Source: Egicoccus sp. AB-alg6-2
Lineage (GTDB): Bacteria; Actinomycetota; Nitriliruptoria; Nitriliruptorales; Nitriliruptoraceae
Reading direction: 5' to 3'
Assembly: GCF_041821025.1 (NCBI RefSeq)
Contig: NZ_JBGUAY010000004.1
Span: 124,001 to 188,000, forward strand
Length of the DNA stretch: 64,000 bases
Part shown: positions 46,887 to 55,323 of the stretch, piece after piece
Numbering within the stretch: the stretch's first letter is position 1
Layout: every line of letters starts with the position of its first letter
Notes under the pieces: model-generated
The model's input: only the letters and a program-made list of their open reading frames with translations
The model's database searches: none
Told to the model about the DNA's origin: nothing
Position numbers and translations under genes: made by a program

Positions 46887-47885
46887 TCACCAGCGGTCGT
46901 GGACGTGTTCGCGCACGTGCCGGTCGTACAGGTCGCTGATGGCCGCGGTGGTCGTCGCGTCCAGCGGGGCCAGGTCCATGACCGCCGCGTTGCTGCGCGC
47001 CTGCTCGGGATTGCGCGCACCCGGGATGGCCACCGTCACCGCGTCGCGATCGAGCAGCCAGCGCAGGGCGAGCTGTGCCGGCGACACGCCATCCGGGGCC
47101 AGGGCGGCAAACTCGCGCGCCGCACGGACGCCGACCTCGAACGGCACGCCGGCGAACGTCTCGCCGACGTCGAAGGCCTCGCCGTGGCGGTTGAAGTTGC
47201 GGTGGTCGTCGGGCGCGAACTCGGTGTCGACGGTGTACCGGCCCGACAGCAGCCCGCTGGCGAGGGGCACCCGGGCGAGGATGCCGACCTTCCGCTCGGC
47301 CGCCGTGGGAAGGACCTCGTCGACCGGTTTCTGCCGGAAGGCGTTGACGATGACCTGCAGGCTCGCGACGTCGGGGCGTTGCATCGCTCGCGTCGCCTCG
47401 GCGACCGTCTCGACGCTGACGCCGTAGGCACGGATGACGCCCTGCGCCTGCAGGTCGTCGAGCGCGGCGAAGACCGCGTCGTCGTCGAGCACCTCGGGGG
47501 GCGGACAGTGCAACTGCACCAGGTCGAGGGCGTCCATGCCGAGGTTCTCGCGGCTGCGCTCGACCCATGCACGCAGGGCCGACGGCGTGTATGCCTCGGG
47601 GACGTGCGGGTCGGCACGGCGCCCCACCTTGGTGGCGACGAACAACGCATCGGCGTCACTGCCCAGATCGCGACGCAGTCGTGCGACGAGCCGCTCGCTG
47701 CGGCCGTCGCCGTAGACGTCGGCCGTGTCCAGCAGCCTCACCCCGGCCTCGACCGCCGCGTGCAGGGCGGCCAGGGCGTCGTCGTCGCCGACCCGGCCCC
47801 AGTCGCCACCGAACTGCCAGCAACCGAGGCCGATCGGGGGGACGCTGCGACCGATGCGGCCCAGAGGTCGTGGGGCGTCGGTCAT
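46887..47885 (-). CDS. Aldo/keto reductase
   Basis: 332-residue NADPH-dependent TIM-barrel oxidoreductase. GLGCWQFGG, the catalytic DTADVYGDGRSE (Asp-Tyr), ATKVGRR with Lys, and VQLHCPP with His are the tetrad regions; PGARNPEQARSN at the C-terminus binds the cofactor. It resembles the YhdN/perakine-reductase group. Substrate unknown. The stop directly abuts the lipoprotein stop. Confidence 0.88.
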   Translation of the reverse strand: MTDAPRPLGRIGRSVPPIGLGCWQFGGDWGRVGDDDALAALHAAVEAGVRLLDTADVYGDGRSERLVARLRRDLGSDADALFVATKVGRRADPHVPEAYTPSALRAWVERSRENLGMDALDLVQLHCPPPEVLDDDAVFAALDDLQAQGVIRAYGVSVETVAEATRAMQRPDVASLQVIVNAFRQKPVDEVLPTAAERKVGILARVPLASGLLSGRYTVDTEFAPDDHRNFNRHGEAFDVGETFAGVPFEVGVRAAREFAALAPDGVSPAQLALRWLLDRDAVTVAIPGARNPEQARSNAAVMDLAPLDATTTAAISDLYDRHVREHVHDRW

Positions 47886-47939
47886 GCGGGCTCCTCGTGG
47901 TCGCGGACGGCGACAGGTACCAGTCGAGCGGCGAGGCGG

Positions 47940-49745
47940 CTAGCCGACACCGCGGCCGGACAGCACCATCCATGCCACGGTCACCGCCGCTCCGGCGCTC
48001 AGCCACGCCGTGTAGTCCCCCATGTGCGCGGTGTGCAGGCCACGTAGCGCACGCACCGGCGCGCCGAGGCGACCGGGCGGACGGGCGCCGCGCCACCGCG
48101 CCACGGCCACGCCGCCGGCCGCCGCCGCCAGCGTCGCCAGGACCCCGTTGCCGACCGCCCTGCGCTTCCACACGTCGATGCCCTCGACGTGTGGGCGGCC
48201 CGGGGCCACGGCGTCGTCGAGCACCGCCGCCACGTAGGCGCCCTGGTCGTGGAACCACGTCGCCGCGACGGCCGCACCGTCGGGCAGCCCCGGCAGCACG
48301 CCGGTGAGCAGCCCGGCTGCGACCAGCGACAGGGGGAGCAGCGCGAGGGTCGGCGAGCGGTCCGCATGCGGCTCGTGGTCGGCCTCCGCCACCCTGCCCG
48401 CCGGGTCCGCGGGGACGGGCCAACCCGTCACGAGGTGGACGACGTGTCGCATGAGCGCCGCGCCGGTGAGCACCGCCGACAGCGACAACACCACGATCAG
48501 GGGGTACTGACCGGAGGCCTGCGCCGCTTCGCTCAGGGCCGCCTTGCCGGCGAAGAGCCCCGACGGTGGTGCACCCGCCAGGGCGAGTGCACCGACCGCC
48601 AGCAGCCCGGTCGCCAGCGGGATCTCGCGCGCGCGTCCCGACAGCTCGCCCACCTGCAGCGCACCCGTCCGGTGGAGCACCAGGGCGGCGGTGAGCAGCA
48701 GCCCCAGTTTCATCGGGGCGTGGCCGAGCACGTAGAGCCCGACCGCGGCGGTGGCTTCCGAGGTGGTCACGCCGAGTCCCGCGGCGGTCACCCCGAGGTG
48801 CGAGACACTCGAGAACGCCAGCAGCCGTTTGAGGTGGTTCTGGCACAGCGACAGCACCCCGCCGACGACGGCGGTCACCGCGCCGCCGACCACGAGCAGC
48901 TGTGCGACCGGGCCGCTGGCGTCGCCGCTGCCCAGCGCCACGACGTTGACGCGGGCCACACCATAGATCCCCAACGGCAGCAGGATGGCGCCGAAGAGGC
49001 CCGCGTGCTGCACGGTGGTGGCGGTGTGCAGGTCGGCGTGGGCGAAGTGGAACGGCGTCAGCCCCGCCTTCACGGCCAGGCCGGTGACCAGCAGCCCCAC
49101 CGCCAGGCCAGCGCCCGTCCCCAGGGCGCGTCCGTCGATCACCTCGGCGATCGCCGCGAGGTTGGGGGTGCCCAGGTGCGCGTGCAGCAGCGCCACGCCG
49201 ATGAGCAGGAGCACGGCGCCGATCGTGCTGGTGACCGCCATGTTCATGGCGGCGGGCAGCGCCGCGGGGTCGTCGGTCTTCCCGGCGGTGATGGCGTAGA
49301 CGGTGATGCCAAGCAACTCGAGGAACACGAACATCGTGAACAGGTCCCCGGCGAGCAGGAACCCGTTGGCCGCGGCCAGCAGCAACCCGGTCAGGACGTG
49401 CGTGAGGCCACCGCCCCGCGCGCCGGCCGCGGCGAGGTGCACGAACACCACGCCGATGAGCAGGCTGGTGAGGGTCACGAAACCCGCGGCGATGGGGTCG
49501 GCGACCAGCGGGATCCCGACGGGCAGGCGGTCGAGTGGGGCCCAGCCGCCGAGGTGGTGCACGATCGGTCCCTGCATCGACCGCCACGTCACGATCGCGC
49601 CCACGCCTGCGGTCGCGGCGGCCGCCACGACCGCGATCGCATCGGGGACGCCGCGGGTGCCGTGCACGCGGGGCAGGCGGGTCAGCGCGGCCCCCAACAG
49701 CGGGATCGCCAGCAGCAACGGCAGCAGCCCGGTCCCGTCAGCCAC
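47940..49745 (-). CDS. mnhD: Mrp/Mbh-type antiporter subunit D (ND2/ND4/ND5-like)
   Basis: 601-residue polytopic membrane protein of the NADH:quinone oxidoreductase/Mrp antiporter family. It has about 14-16 helices, with the ion-path motifs FLELLGITVYAI (Glu), GLAVKAGLTPFHFAHADLH (Lys, His) and LLAFSSVSHLGVTAAG (the broken-helix segment). A C-terminal extension of roughly 100 residues follows the core. It is last in the seven-gene operon. There is no separate ND5/MnhA, so this is the only large antiporter subunit. Its start overlaps the mnhC stop by eight bases. Confidence 0.88.
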   Translation of the reverse strand: MADGTGLLPLLLAIPLLGAALTRLPRVHGTRGVPDAIAVVAAAATAGVGAIVTWRSMQGPIVHHLGGWAPLDRLPVGIPLVADPIAAGFVTLTSLLIGVVFVHLAAAGARGGGLTHVLTGLLLAAANGFLLAGDLFTMFVFLELLGITVYAITAGKTDDPAALPAAMNMAVTSTIGAVLLLIGVALLHAHLGTPNLAAIAEVIDGRALGTGAGLAVGLLVTGLAVKAGLTPFHFAHADLHTATTVQHAGLFGAILLPLGIYGVARVNVVALGSGDASGPVAQLLVVGGAVTAVVGGVLSLCQNHLKRLLAFSSVSHLGVTAAGLGVTTSEATAAVGLYVLGHAPMKLGLLLTAALVLHRTGALQVGELSGRAREIPLATGLLAVGALALAGAPPSGLFAGKAALSEAAQASGQYPLIVVLSLSAVLTGAALMRHVVHLVTGWPVPADPAGRVAEADHEPHADRSPTLALLPLSLVAAGLLTGVLPGLPDGAAVAATWFHDQGAYVAAVLDDAVAPGRPHVEGIDVWKRRAVGNGVLATLAAAAGGVAVARWRGARPPGRLGAPVRALRGLHTAHMGDYTAWLSAGAAVTVAWMVLSGRGVG

Positions 49746-50097
49746 GCAGCACGTCGAGTTCCGAGGGGTCCAGCGAACCGAAGCGGCGTTGCACCCGGAC
49801 CACGCACGCGAGCAGCAGCGCGCTGACGGCCACCCCGACGACGATGTCGGTGACGGTGAGCGCCTGGACGAGCGGGTCGGCGAGGACGGCGCCCTCGGCG
49901 AGGTCGTCGTCGACCACGGGCGCCGTCGTCCCGGCGCCGTACCCGACGCCCACCAGCAGCAACCAGGCGCCCGAGTGGACCAGGGACGTGCACAGCACCG
50001 CGTGCAGCAGGTCGCGCGTCGTGACGATGCCGTACAGCCCGACCAGGACCAGCCAGGCGGCGACGACCACGGGCAGCATCTCGACGAACGCGCTCAC
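49738..50097 (-). CDS. mnhC: Mrp antiporter subunit C (NuoK-like)
   Basis: 119 residues, three membrane helices, the MnhC/NuoK fold. The motifs GLYGIVTTRDLLHAVLCTSL and ADPLVQALTVTDIVVGVAVSALLLA match the subunit, including the PLVQALTLTDIVI-like signature. It starts four bases inside mnhB's end and overlaps mnhD, as expected in a tightly coupled operon. Confidence 0.9.
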   Translation of the reverse strand: MSAFVEMLPVVVAAWLVLVGLYGIVTTRDLLHAVLCTSLVHSGAWLLLVGVGYGAGTTAPVVDDDLAEGAVLADPLVQALTVTDIVVGVAVSALLLACVVRVQRRFGSLDPSELDVLRG

Positions 50098-50864
50098 CCG
50101 CCTTCCTCCCGCTCGAGCGGCTCCTCCTGGACCTCGGCCACGATCAGCAACACGGCGGCGCCCGCCTCGATGCCGACCAGCAGGCTGAGGGCGAGGATGG
50201 TTCCCGACGACACGAGGACGCCGAGACTGCCCACCGGCAGGACGTTGGCGAGGAAGGCGCCCGCGACGACCAGCCCCGCCAGGCCGACGACGACGTAGCC
50301 ACCGAGGCTGACGGCCTCGAGCAGGTCCAGTTGCCGGTCGGGGGCGAAGTGGCGCTGGGCGCGGTAGCGGCCGGCGAGGAACACCAGCGCCAGCGCGGTG
50401 ACGGCCAGGGCGCCGGCCTGCAGCCCCCCGCCCAGGCTGAGGTGGCCTCGGAAGGTGGCGTAGACCGCGAAGACGGCGGTCGGGACCACCAGGGCGAGGG
50501 CCGCGGCACGGACCGCGTCGGAGGTCGGCGGGGCGTCACGGCCGGGTGCACCGCGACGCGGTGTGCGGCGGCGGCGCTCGTCGGGAAGCTCCCGCAGCAC
50601 CAGCTGCAGCCCGGCCGAGGCCGCGAAGAGCGCCAGTGCTTCGCCGAGCGTGTCCGTGGCACGGAGGTCGAACAGTACGCCCGAGACGGTGTTCGGCGAG
50701 CGTCGCTCGACGGCGCGGTCCACCAGCGCCGCCGCCAGGTCGCCTTCGGCCGAGCTCGCCGGTGCGAGGTCGGCCAGGCCCACCAGGAACGCGATCACGA
50801 GGACACCCGACGCCGCGGCGAAGACCAGCAGGCGGCGGCGGGCAGCGCCGGCATCGAGGCTCAC
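50094..50864 (-). CDS. mnhB: Fused MbhE-like/MnhB subunit of Mrp-type antiporter
   Basis: 256 residues. The first 100 contain a membrane helix and SPNTVSGVLFDLRATDTLGEA, the signature of MbhE (a piece of MnhA/MbhE), and the rest is MnhB: FAVYATFRGHLSLGGGLQAGAL and the helices to the acidic C-terminus EVQEEPLEREEGG. In archaeal Mbh complexes E and F are separate genes; here they are one. GTG 50864 overlaps the upstream subunit by four bases. Confidence 0.82.
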   Translation of the reverse strand: MSLDAGAARRRLLVFAAASGVLVIAFLVGLADLAPASSAEGDLAAALVDRAVERRSPNTVSGVLFDLRATDTLGEALALFAASAGLQLVLRELPDERRRRTPRRGAPGRDAPPTSDAVRAAALALVVPTAVFAVYATFRGHLSLGGGLQAGALAVTALALVFLAGRYRAQRHFAPDRQLDLLEAVSLGGYVVVGLAGLVVAGAFLANVLPVGSLGVLVSSGTILALSLLVGIEAGAAVLLIVAEVQEEPLEREEGG

Positions 50865-51100
50865 TCGGCCCGTCCCTTGAGCTCGGCGAGCGTGACGAAG
50901 ATCAGCAGCGGCACGACCAGGCCACTGACGACGACCTGCGCGAGGGCGGCGTCCGGCGCTTGGTAGAGCAGGAACACCAGGGCGAGCACGAGCCCGAACA
51001 GTCCGTACACCAGGGCCTGGTGCACGACGTCGCGGGTGAGGACGACGGCGGTGCCGATGACGCCGGCGAGCAGGACCGCCAGGATCCGGGCGATGGTCAT
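50861..51100 (-). CDS. DUF4040/MbhD-like antiporter subunit
   Basis: 79 residues, two to three hydrophobic helices, with YQAPDAALAQVVVSGLVVPLLI as the family core. This corresponds to the domain found near the C-terminus of MnhA in canonical operons and to separate MbhD in archaeal-type ones. Its presence as a stand-alone gene supports the Mbh-like organisation. It overlaps mnhG and mnhB by four bases each. Confidence 0.82.
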   Translation of the reverse strand: MTIARILAVLLAGVIGTAVVLTRDVVHQALVYGLFGLVLALVFLLYQAPDAALAQVVVSGLVVPLLIFVTLAELKGRAE

Positions 51101-51417
51101 TCCACGAGGTCCGGGGCATGACCGCGCAGACGGTCGACGTCGCCACGGACGAGGCCGGCCCGGGCGGTCGCGTGCGTCGCGACGGGAGCGGCCACCTGCA
51201 GGACACCGACGACGACGGCGACGCGCCCGGTGGTGGCGCCGGGGCCGAAGGTCGCCAGGCTGGCCACGACCAGCGCGGCGGAACCGACGTGTGCGAGGGG
51301 CCCGAGGAAGTGCAGTTGGTCGAGGGCGTCGTCGGCGAGGAGCACACCACCGACGGCGACGAACGCCGTGGCGACCACCACCGCGAGCGCGAGCGCGGCC
51401 ACCACCGTCACAGCCAC
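51097..51417 (-). CDS. mnhG: Mrp antiporter subunit G
   Basis: 106 residues, three helices. GGVLLADDALDQLHFLGPLAHVGSAALV matches MnhG/MbhC, with the conserved LHF and acidic loop. The GTG at 51417 overlaps mnhF by ten bases. Needed for assembly of the antiporter complex. Confidence 0.85.
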   Translation of the reverse strand: MAVTVVAALALAVVVATAFVAVGGVLLADDALDQLHFLGPLAHVGSAALVVASLATFGPGATTGRVAVVVGVLQVAAPVATHATARAGLVRGDVDRLRGHAPDLVE

Positions 51418-51662
51418 CGCTCCAGGGAGCGCGCGTACACCAGGGAGCCTGCAAGCGACAGCACCGCAAGGGCGAGTGCCACCTCGAGGAAGACGTGACG
51501 GCCCGTCGCGATCGCGACCACCACGGCGATGATCGGCGACAGCACGCTGGCCAGCTGCAGCCCGACCACCCGCGCGAGGGTGTCTCCGCGCAGCACGGTG
51601 ATCGAGCCCACCGCCAGCAGGGACAACAGGACACCGGCCGCCACGACCCAGGGGGTCGTCAT
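51408..51662 (-). CDS. mnhF: Mrp antiporter subunit F
   Basis: 84 residues, three helices, with ITVLRGDTLARVVGLQLASVL matching the VLRGPTLADRVVALD signature of MnhF/MbhB in weaker form. Overlaps mnhE by four bases. Confidence 0.85.
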   Translation of the reverse strand: MTTPWVVAAGVLLSLLAVGSITVLRGDTLARVVGLQLASVLSPIIAVVVAIATGRHVFLEVALALAVLSLAGSLVYARSLERWL

Positions 51663-52189
51663 CGTGGCTCCGTGAGACGCCGGTCGATGCTCGGGGCGTC
51701 GGTGGGCCGCAGCAGGTGGAGGATCGCCGTGCCGGCCTCGCGGTCGAAACCGACCAGGATCGAGTTCGGCTGCAGCGTGGTGGCGATGGTCGCCACGACC
51801 CGGCGCGTGGTCGCCTGGGCGGCCGAATCCCCGTCTCCGTCCGGCGTACCGGGATGGAAGGCCACCTGCTCGATGCGCCCGCCGACCGGACGGCCGCGCA
51901 CGAGGTCGACGAGCGCGAGGCACACGGTCCAGCTGTCGCGCAGCACGCCGACGGCGACGGACGGAAGCAACGGCAGCCAGATCGCGACCGTGGCGGGGCG
52001 GTGCCCGACGCGACGCCGCAACGCCGCGCCGCCGACGGTCGCGGCCACGCCCAGGGCGGCCGCCGCCAGCAGGTCGTGCCAGTGCAGGCTGCCGGCGAAC
52101 AGGAGCCAGATGCCGGCGACGAGGACGCCCTCGAGGAGGAGCCGGCCCCCGGTGCCACGGCGCCCCGTGCCCTCGCTGCCATCGTCCAT
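51659..52189 (-). CDS. mnhE: Mrp antiporter subunit E
   Basis: 176-residue MnhE/MbhA subunit heading the antiporter operon. An N-terminal hydrophilic stretch is followed by membrane helices (GVLVAGIWLLFAGSLHWHDLLAAAAL), then a soluble domain with ATIATTLQPNSILVGFD and a small C-terminal beta region; the TLQPNS element is the family TLTPGT equivalent. ATG 52189. It begins 7 bp after the stop of the epimerase gene, so the operon may extend upstream to the kinase gene. Confidence 0.87.
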   Translation of the reverse strand: MDDGSEGTGRRGTGGRLLLEGVLVAGIWLLFAGSLHWHDLLAAAALGVAATVGGAALRRRVGHRPATVAIWLPLLPSVAVGVLRDSWTVCLALVDLVRGRPVGGRIEQVAFHPGTPDGDGDSAAQATTRRVVATIATTLQPNSILVGFDREAGTAILHLLRPTDAPSIDRRLTEPR

Positions 52190-52196
52190 GGGTGCC

Positions 52197-53282
52197 TCAG
52201 CCGATCGGGGTGTCAGGGTGCGGGTCGATCTCCCGGGCGCCCTGACCGGTTGCGAGCTCGGTGACGCGTCCACGCCAGTCGTCGGGTTGCAGCGCCGGGG
52301 TGGCCCCGCCGGCGCCGTGACGCAGGCCGGCGAGCAGTTCCCGGAGGGCGTCGCGGGCGCTCAGTCGCGGCACCCAGCCGAGCTCGGTCCTCGCCCGGGT
52401 CGTGTCCATCACGGGCGAACGCAACGCCAGGTCGAACCAGCCGACGTCGACCGGGTGGAGCCGGGCGGTCCAGGTGGCGCGCGTCGCCGCCCGCGCCAGG
52501 CGCACCGGCACCCGCACCGTGCGGGCCTCGAGCACCTCGGCGACGGTGGCGAGGTCGAGGACGGGTTCGGCGGCGAGGTTGAACGCCCCGCGCACCTCGC
52601 GGACGACCCCCAGCCGGAAGGCCTCGGCGACGTCGCCGGTGTGCAGCGCCTGGAAGCGCAGTCCCGGGATGTCGGGCACGATCGGGGCCGCTGCCGGTCG
52701 GACCAGTGCCTTGGGAAACAGCGAACCGAGGAAGAGCCGCCGCATGCGTGCGGCCGCCTCGGCCTTGAACAGCAGCGCCGGGCGCAGGCGCACGACCCGC
52801 CGCGAGGGCTCCCTGGCCTCGAACGCGTCGAGGAGACGCTCGACGTAGGCCTTCTCGCGGGAATACGACGACGTTGCGATGCCGTGGGTGGGCCAGGACT
52901 CGTCGACCGGGCGACCGTCGGCGGGGCCCGGGGAGTAGGCGCCGATCGAGGACGCGTGGACGAGTGCGGAGACGCCCTCGTCCTCGACGGCCGCCACCAC
53001 GTTCGCGCTTCCTTCGACGTTGACGCGCCACAACCGGGTCTCGTCGCGGCTGGGCTGGATCAACCACGTGAGGTGGACGACCGCGTCGGCACCTCGGACC
53101 AGCGCACGCACGCCACCGGGGTCGGTCACGTCGCCCACCCGCCACGCCACCTGCGGAAGCGGCTCGACCGCCGGGAGGTGGCGGGCCACCCCGACCACCT
53201 GGGTGACCGTCTGGTCCGCGGCGAGCACCCGGACCACGCTGGTGCCCACGTTGCCCGTCGCGCCGAACACCACGACCCGCAT
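52197..53282 (-). CDS. NAD-dependent epimerase/dehydratase-like SDR
   Basis: 361-residue extended SDR. GATGNVGTSVVR is the NAD(P)-binding motif, DAVVHLTWLI follows, and the active-site Ser/Tyr/Lys appear as ASSIGAYS and SYSREKAYVE. The C-terminal half (FKAEAAARMRRLFLG ... PVMDTTRARTELGWVPRLS) is typical of atypical epimerases that act on nucleotide sugars or steroids. The ATG overlaps the upstream kinase stop (TGATG), coupling the two. The C-terminal 40 residues are unusual. Confidence 0.83.
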   Translation of the reverse strand: MRVVVFGATGNVGTSVVRVLAADQTVTQVVGVARHLPAVEPLPQVAWRVGDVTDPGGVRALVRGADAVVHLTWLIQPSRDETRLWRVNVEGSANVVAAVEDEGVSALVHASSIGAYSPGPADGRPVDESWPTHGIATSSYSREKAYVERLLDAFEAREPSRRVVRLRPALLFKAEAAARMRRLFLGSLFPKALVRPAAAPIVPDIPGLRFQALHTGDVAEAFRLGVVREVRGAFNLAAEPVLDLATVAEVLEARTVRVPVRLARAATRATWTARLHPVDVGWFDLALRSPVMDTTRARTELGWVPRLSARDALRELLAGLRHGAGGATPALQPDDWRGRVTELATGQGAREIDPHPDTPIG

Positions 53283-55081
53283 CAGCCGCCCACCGTCGGT
53301 TCGAAGCTGCCGGCGATCGCCGGGAACTGGTCGGCGATGCGGTCCCACTCGCCGGCCGGCGCCTGCAGGTTGAGCGCGTACGCGTGACCGAGGTCGTCGG
53401 CGAGGACGTTGAGGTTGATGGCGTGCAGCGCCGCGCCGCCGGAGGTGTAGGTGTACTCCCACATGGCGGCCTCCCAGTTGCGGTAGGTCGCCGGCTCGAG
53501 CCGGACACGCTGGTAGTCGCTCTGGCGCTGCGCGAAGCCGGCCTCGGCCTGTTCCCAGTCGGCCAACGGGTCGGAGGCGGGCGCGTCGGTCCAGTCCATG
53601 CGCAGGTAGGCGCCCGTACCCGGCTCCACCCAGTCCGTGCGGTTGCCGCTGGCGGCGCGTTCCTGCCAGCCCGCCGGTACCGCGACCCGGTAGGTCGGCC
53701 CTTCGACGACCTGCCAGTCGCCCGGTGGCGACGACTCGGGAATGACGTAACCGCCGGTCGGGGCCGCGGCGCCGTCACCGCCGTCGGGCGCTTCGTCGGG
53801 CTCCGTCGGTTCCGCCGTCACGTCGACCGACTCCCCGGGGTCGTCGGACACCGGCGCATCGTCCGTTCCCGTCGCGTCCTCGTCGGCTTCCGGTTGCTCG
53901 TCCTGCTCCGGTGCCGCGGGACCATCGGTCGGAGCGCTGTCCTGCTCGGTCGGATCCGACGTGCCGTCGGGGCGGTCGGCGAGCGGCGGCTCGTCCTCGG
54001 CCCCATCCGTCCCGCCGCCGAGCGTGGCGAACGCGACGACGGCGAACACGAGCAGCAGCGCGGCCGGCACGAGCCATTGCCAGGCCCGTCGGCCGACGCC
54101 GTGCCCGGGTTCGGAGGCGCGCACCACCTCGTCCTCGTCATCCGACGGCGCCCCTGGCGCCGACGCCGGTTCGGCGGCGGGTAGCGGTGACGGCAGGGGC
54201 GCGGTCACCGGCGCCGACGTTGCGGTCGGCTCGGCCGCTGGGGGCAGGGCGCTGGCCGGGATGCCGGCGACGGCGGCGAGGAGGGCGAGCACCCGCGCGG
54301 GATCGGGGCGGGCCGATGGATCCTTGTCGAGCAGCGCCGTCAACGGCTCGCGCAGGGCGTCGGCGTGCTGGAACGGTCGCATCGGTTCGTTGACGACCGC
54401 GTGCACCGTGGCGAGTGCCGTCCGGCGATCGAACGGCGGCGCACCCTCGACCGCGTAGTACAGCGTCGCCCCGAGCCCCCACAGGTCGGCCGGCGGCGCC
54501 GCGGATTCTCCACGTGCCTGCTCGGGGGCGAGATAGCTGGGTGATCCGAGCGCGACGCCGGTGCGGGTCAGACTGACCTCCCCCGCCAGGGCGGCGATGC
54601 CGAAGTCGCCGAGCTTGACGCTGCCGTCGTCGAGCACGAAGACGTTGCTCGGCTTCACGTCCCGGTGGACCACGCCGCGCCGGTGCGCTTCGGTGAGCAC
54701 GTCGAGCAGGCCGTAGCCGATGGCTGCGGCCGCGGTCTCGGGGAGTGGGCCGCGCTGCTGGACCACCTCCCGCAGCGTCGGCGCCCCGACGTGCTCCATG
54801 ACCAGGTTGACGACGTCGTCGCCGTCGAGCACGTCGTGGACCACGACCACGGCGGGATGTTCCAGCCGCGCCGCCGCACGGGCCTCGGCCATCACCCGTC
54901 GGCGCAGGCGATCCCGTTCGTCGTCGGAGAGCTCGTCGGGAATCTCCACCTGTTTGACCGCGACCACGCGGTCGAGCACCTCGTCGTTGGCTTCCCACAC
55001 CGTCCCTCCGCCGCCACGGGCGATGCGGCGGACGAGTTCATAGCGTCCGCCGACACGCAGTGGAGGGCTCGTGGGGGTCAT
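53282..55081 (-). CDS. PknB-type membrane Ser/Thr protein kinase
   Basis: 599 residues. The N-terminal catalytic domain (about 10-270) has the glycine loop ARGGGGTVW, Lys43 in VAVKQ, HRDVKPSNVF, DFGIAA and APEQ. Then come a Pro/Ala-rich linker, one membrane helix (WLVPAALLLVFAVVAFATL), a very acidic Asp/Glu/Thr/Pro-rich segment of about 90 residues, and a C-terminal extracellular domain of about 150 residues (WQVVEGPTYRVAVPAGWQER, then VRLEPATYRNWEAAMWEYT). That domain is not a PASTA repeat and I do not recognise it by name; similar lipoprotein-like domains occur in actinobacterial kinases. ATG 55081 begins just before the domain. Confidence 0.9.
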   Translation of the reverse strand: MTPTSPPLRVGGRYELVRRIARGGGGTVWEANDEVLDRVVAVKQVEIPDELSDDERDRLRRRVMAEARAAARLEHPAVVVVHDVLDGDDVVNLVMEHVGAPTLREVVQQRGPLPETAAAAIGYGLLDVLTEAHRRGVVHRDVKPSNVFVLDDGSVKLGDFGIAALAGEVSLTRTGVALGSPSYLAPEQARGESAAPPADLWGLGATLYYAVEGAPPFDRRTALATVHAVVNEPMRPFQHADALREPLTALLDKDPSARPDPARVLALLAAVAGIPASALPPAAEPTATSAPVTAPLPSPLPAAEPASAPGAPSDDEDEVVRASEPGHGVGRRAWQWLVPAALLLVFAVVAFATLGGGTDGAEDEPPLADRPDGTSDPTEQDSAPTDGPAAPEQDEQPEADEDATGTDDAPVSDDPGESVDVTAEPTEPDEAPDGGDGAAAPTGGYVIPESSPPGDWQVVEGPTYRVAVPAGWQERAASGNRTDWVEPGTGAYLRMDWTDAPASDPLADWEQAEAGFAQRQSDYQRVRLEPATYRNWEAAMWEYTYTSGGAALHAINLNVLADDLGHAYALNLQAPAGEWDRIADQFPAIAGSFEPTVGG

Positions 55082-55323
55082 CGTCCCCGAGGAAAGCGTC
55101 CGTCGGATGCACGGGCGTGTGTCCGTCACCGCCGAACGGGCGACGACGCGCAGGGCGGTCTGGCGGGGCGTCTCCCGAGTGGCGGCACCACCTCGCCGGG
55201 CTGGGCGCGACCAGGTTGGTGGTCGAACACCGTCCTGGCCGCCGCGCCGCTGGTCACCGCCGACTTGGCTCCGGCACGGGTCGCGGTGCGGACCGCGACG
55301 AGCGACCACCGACAGGAGGCGGG

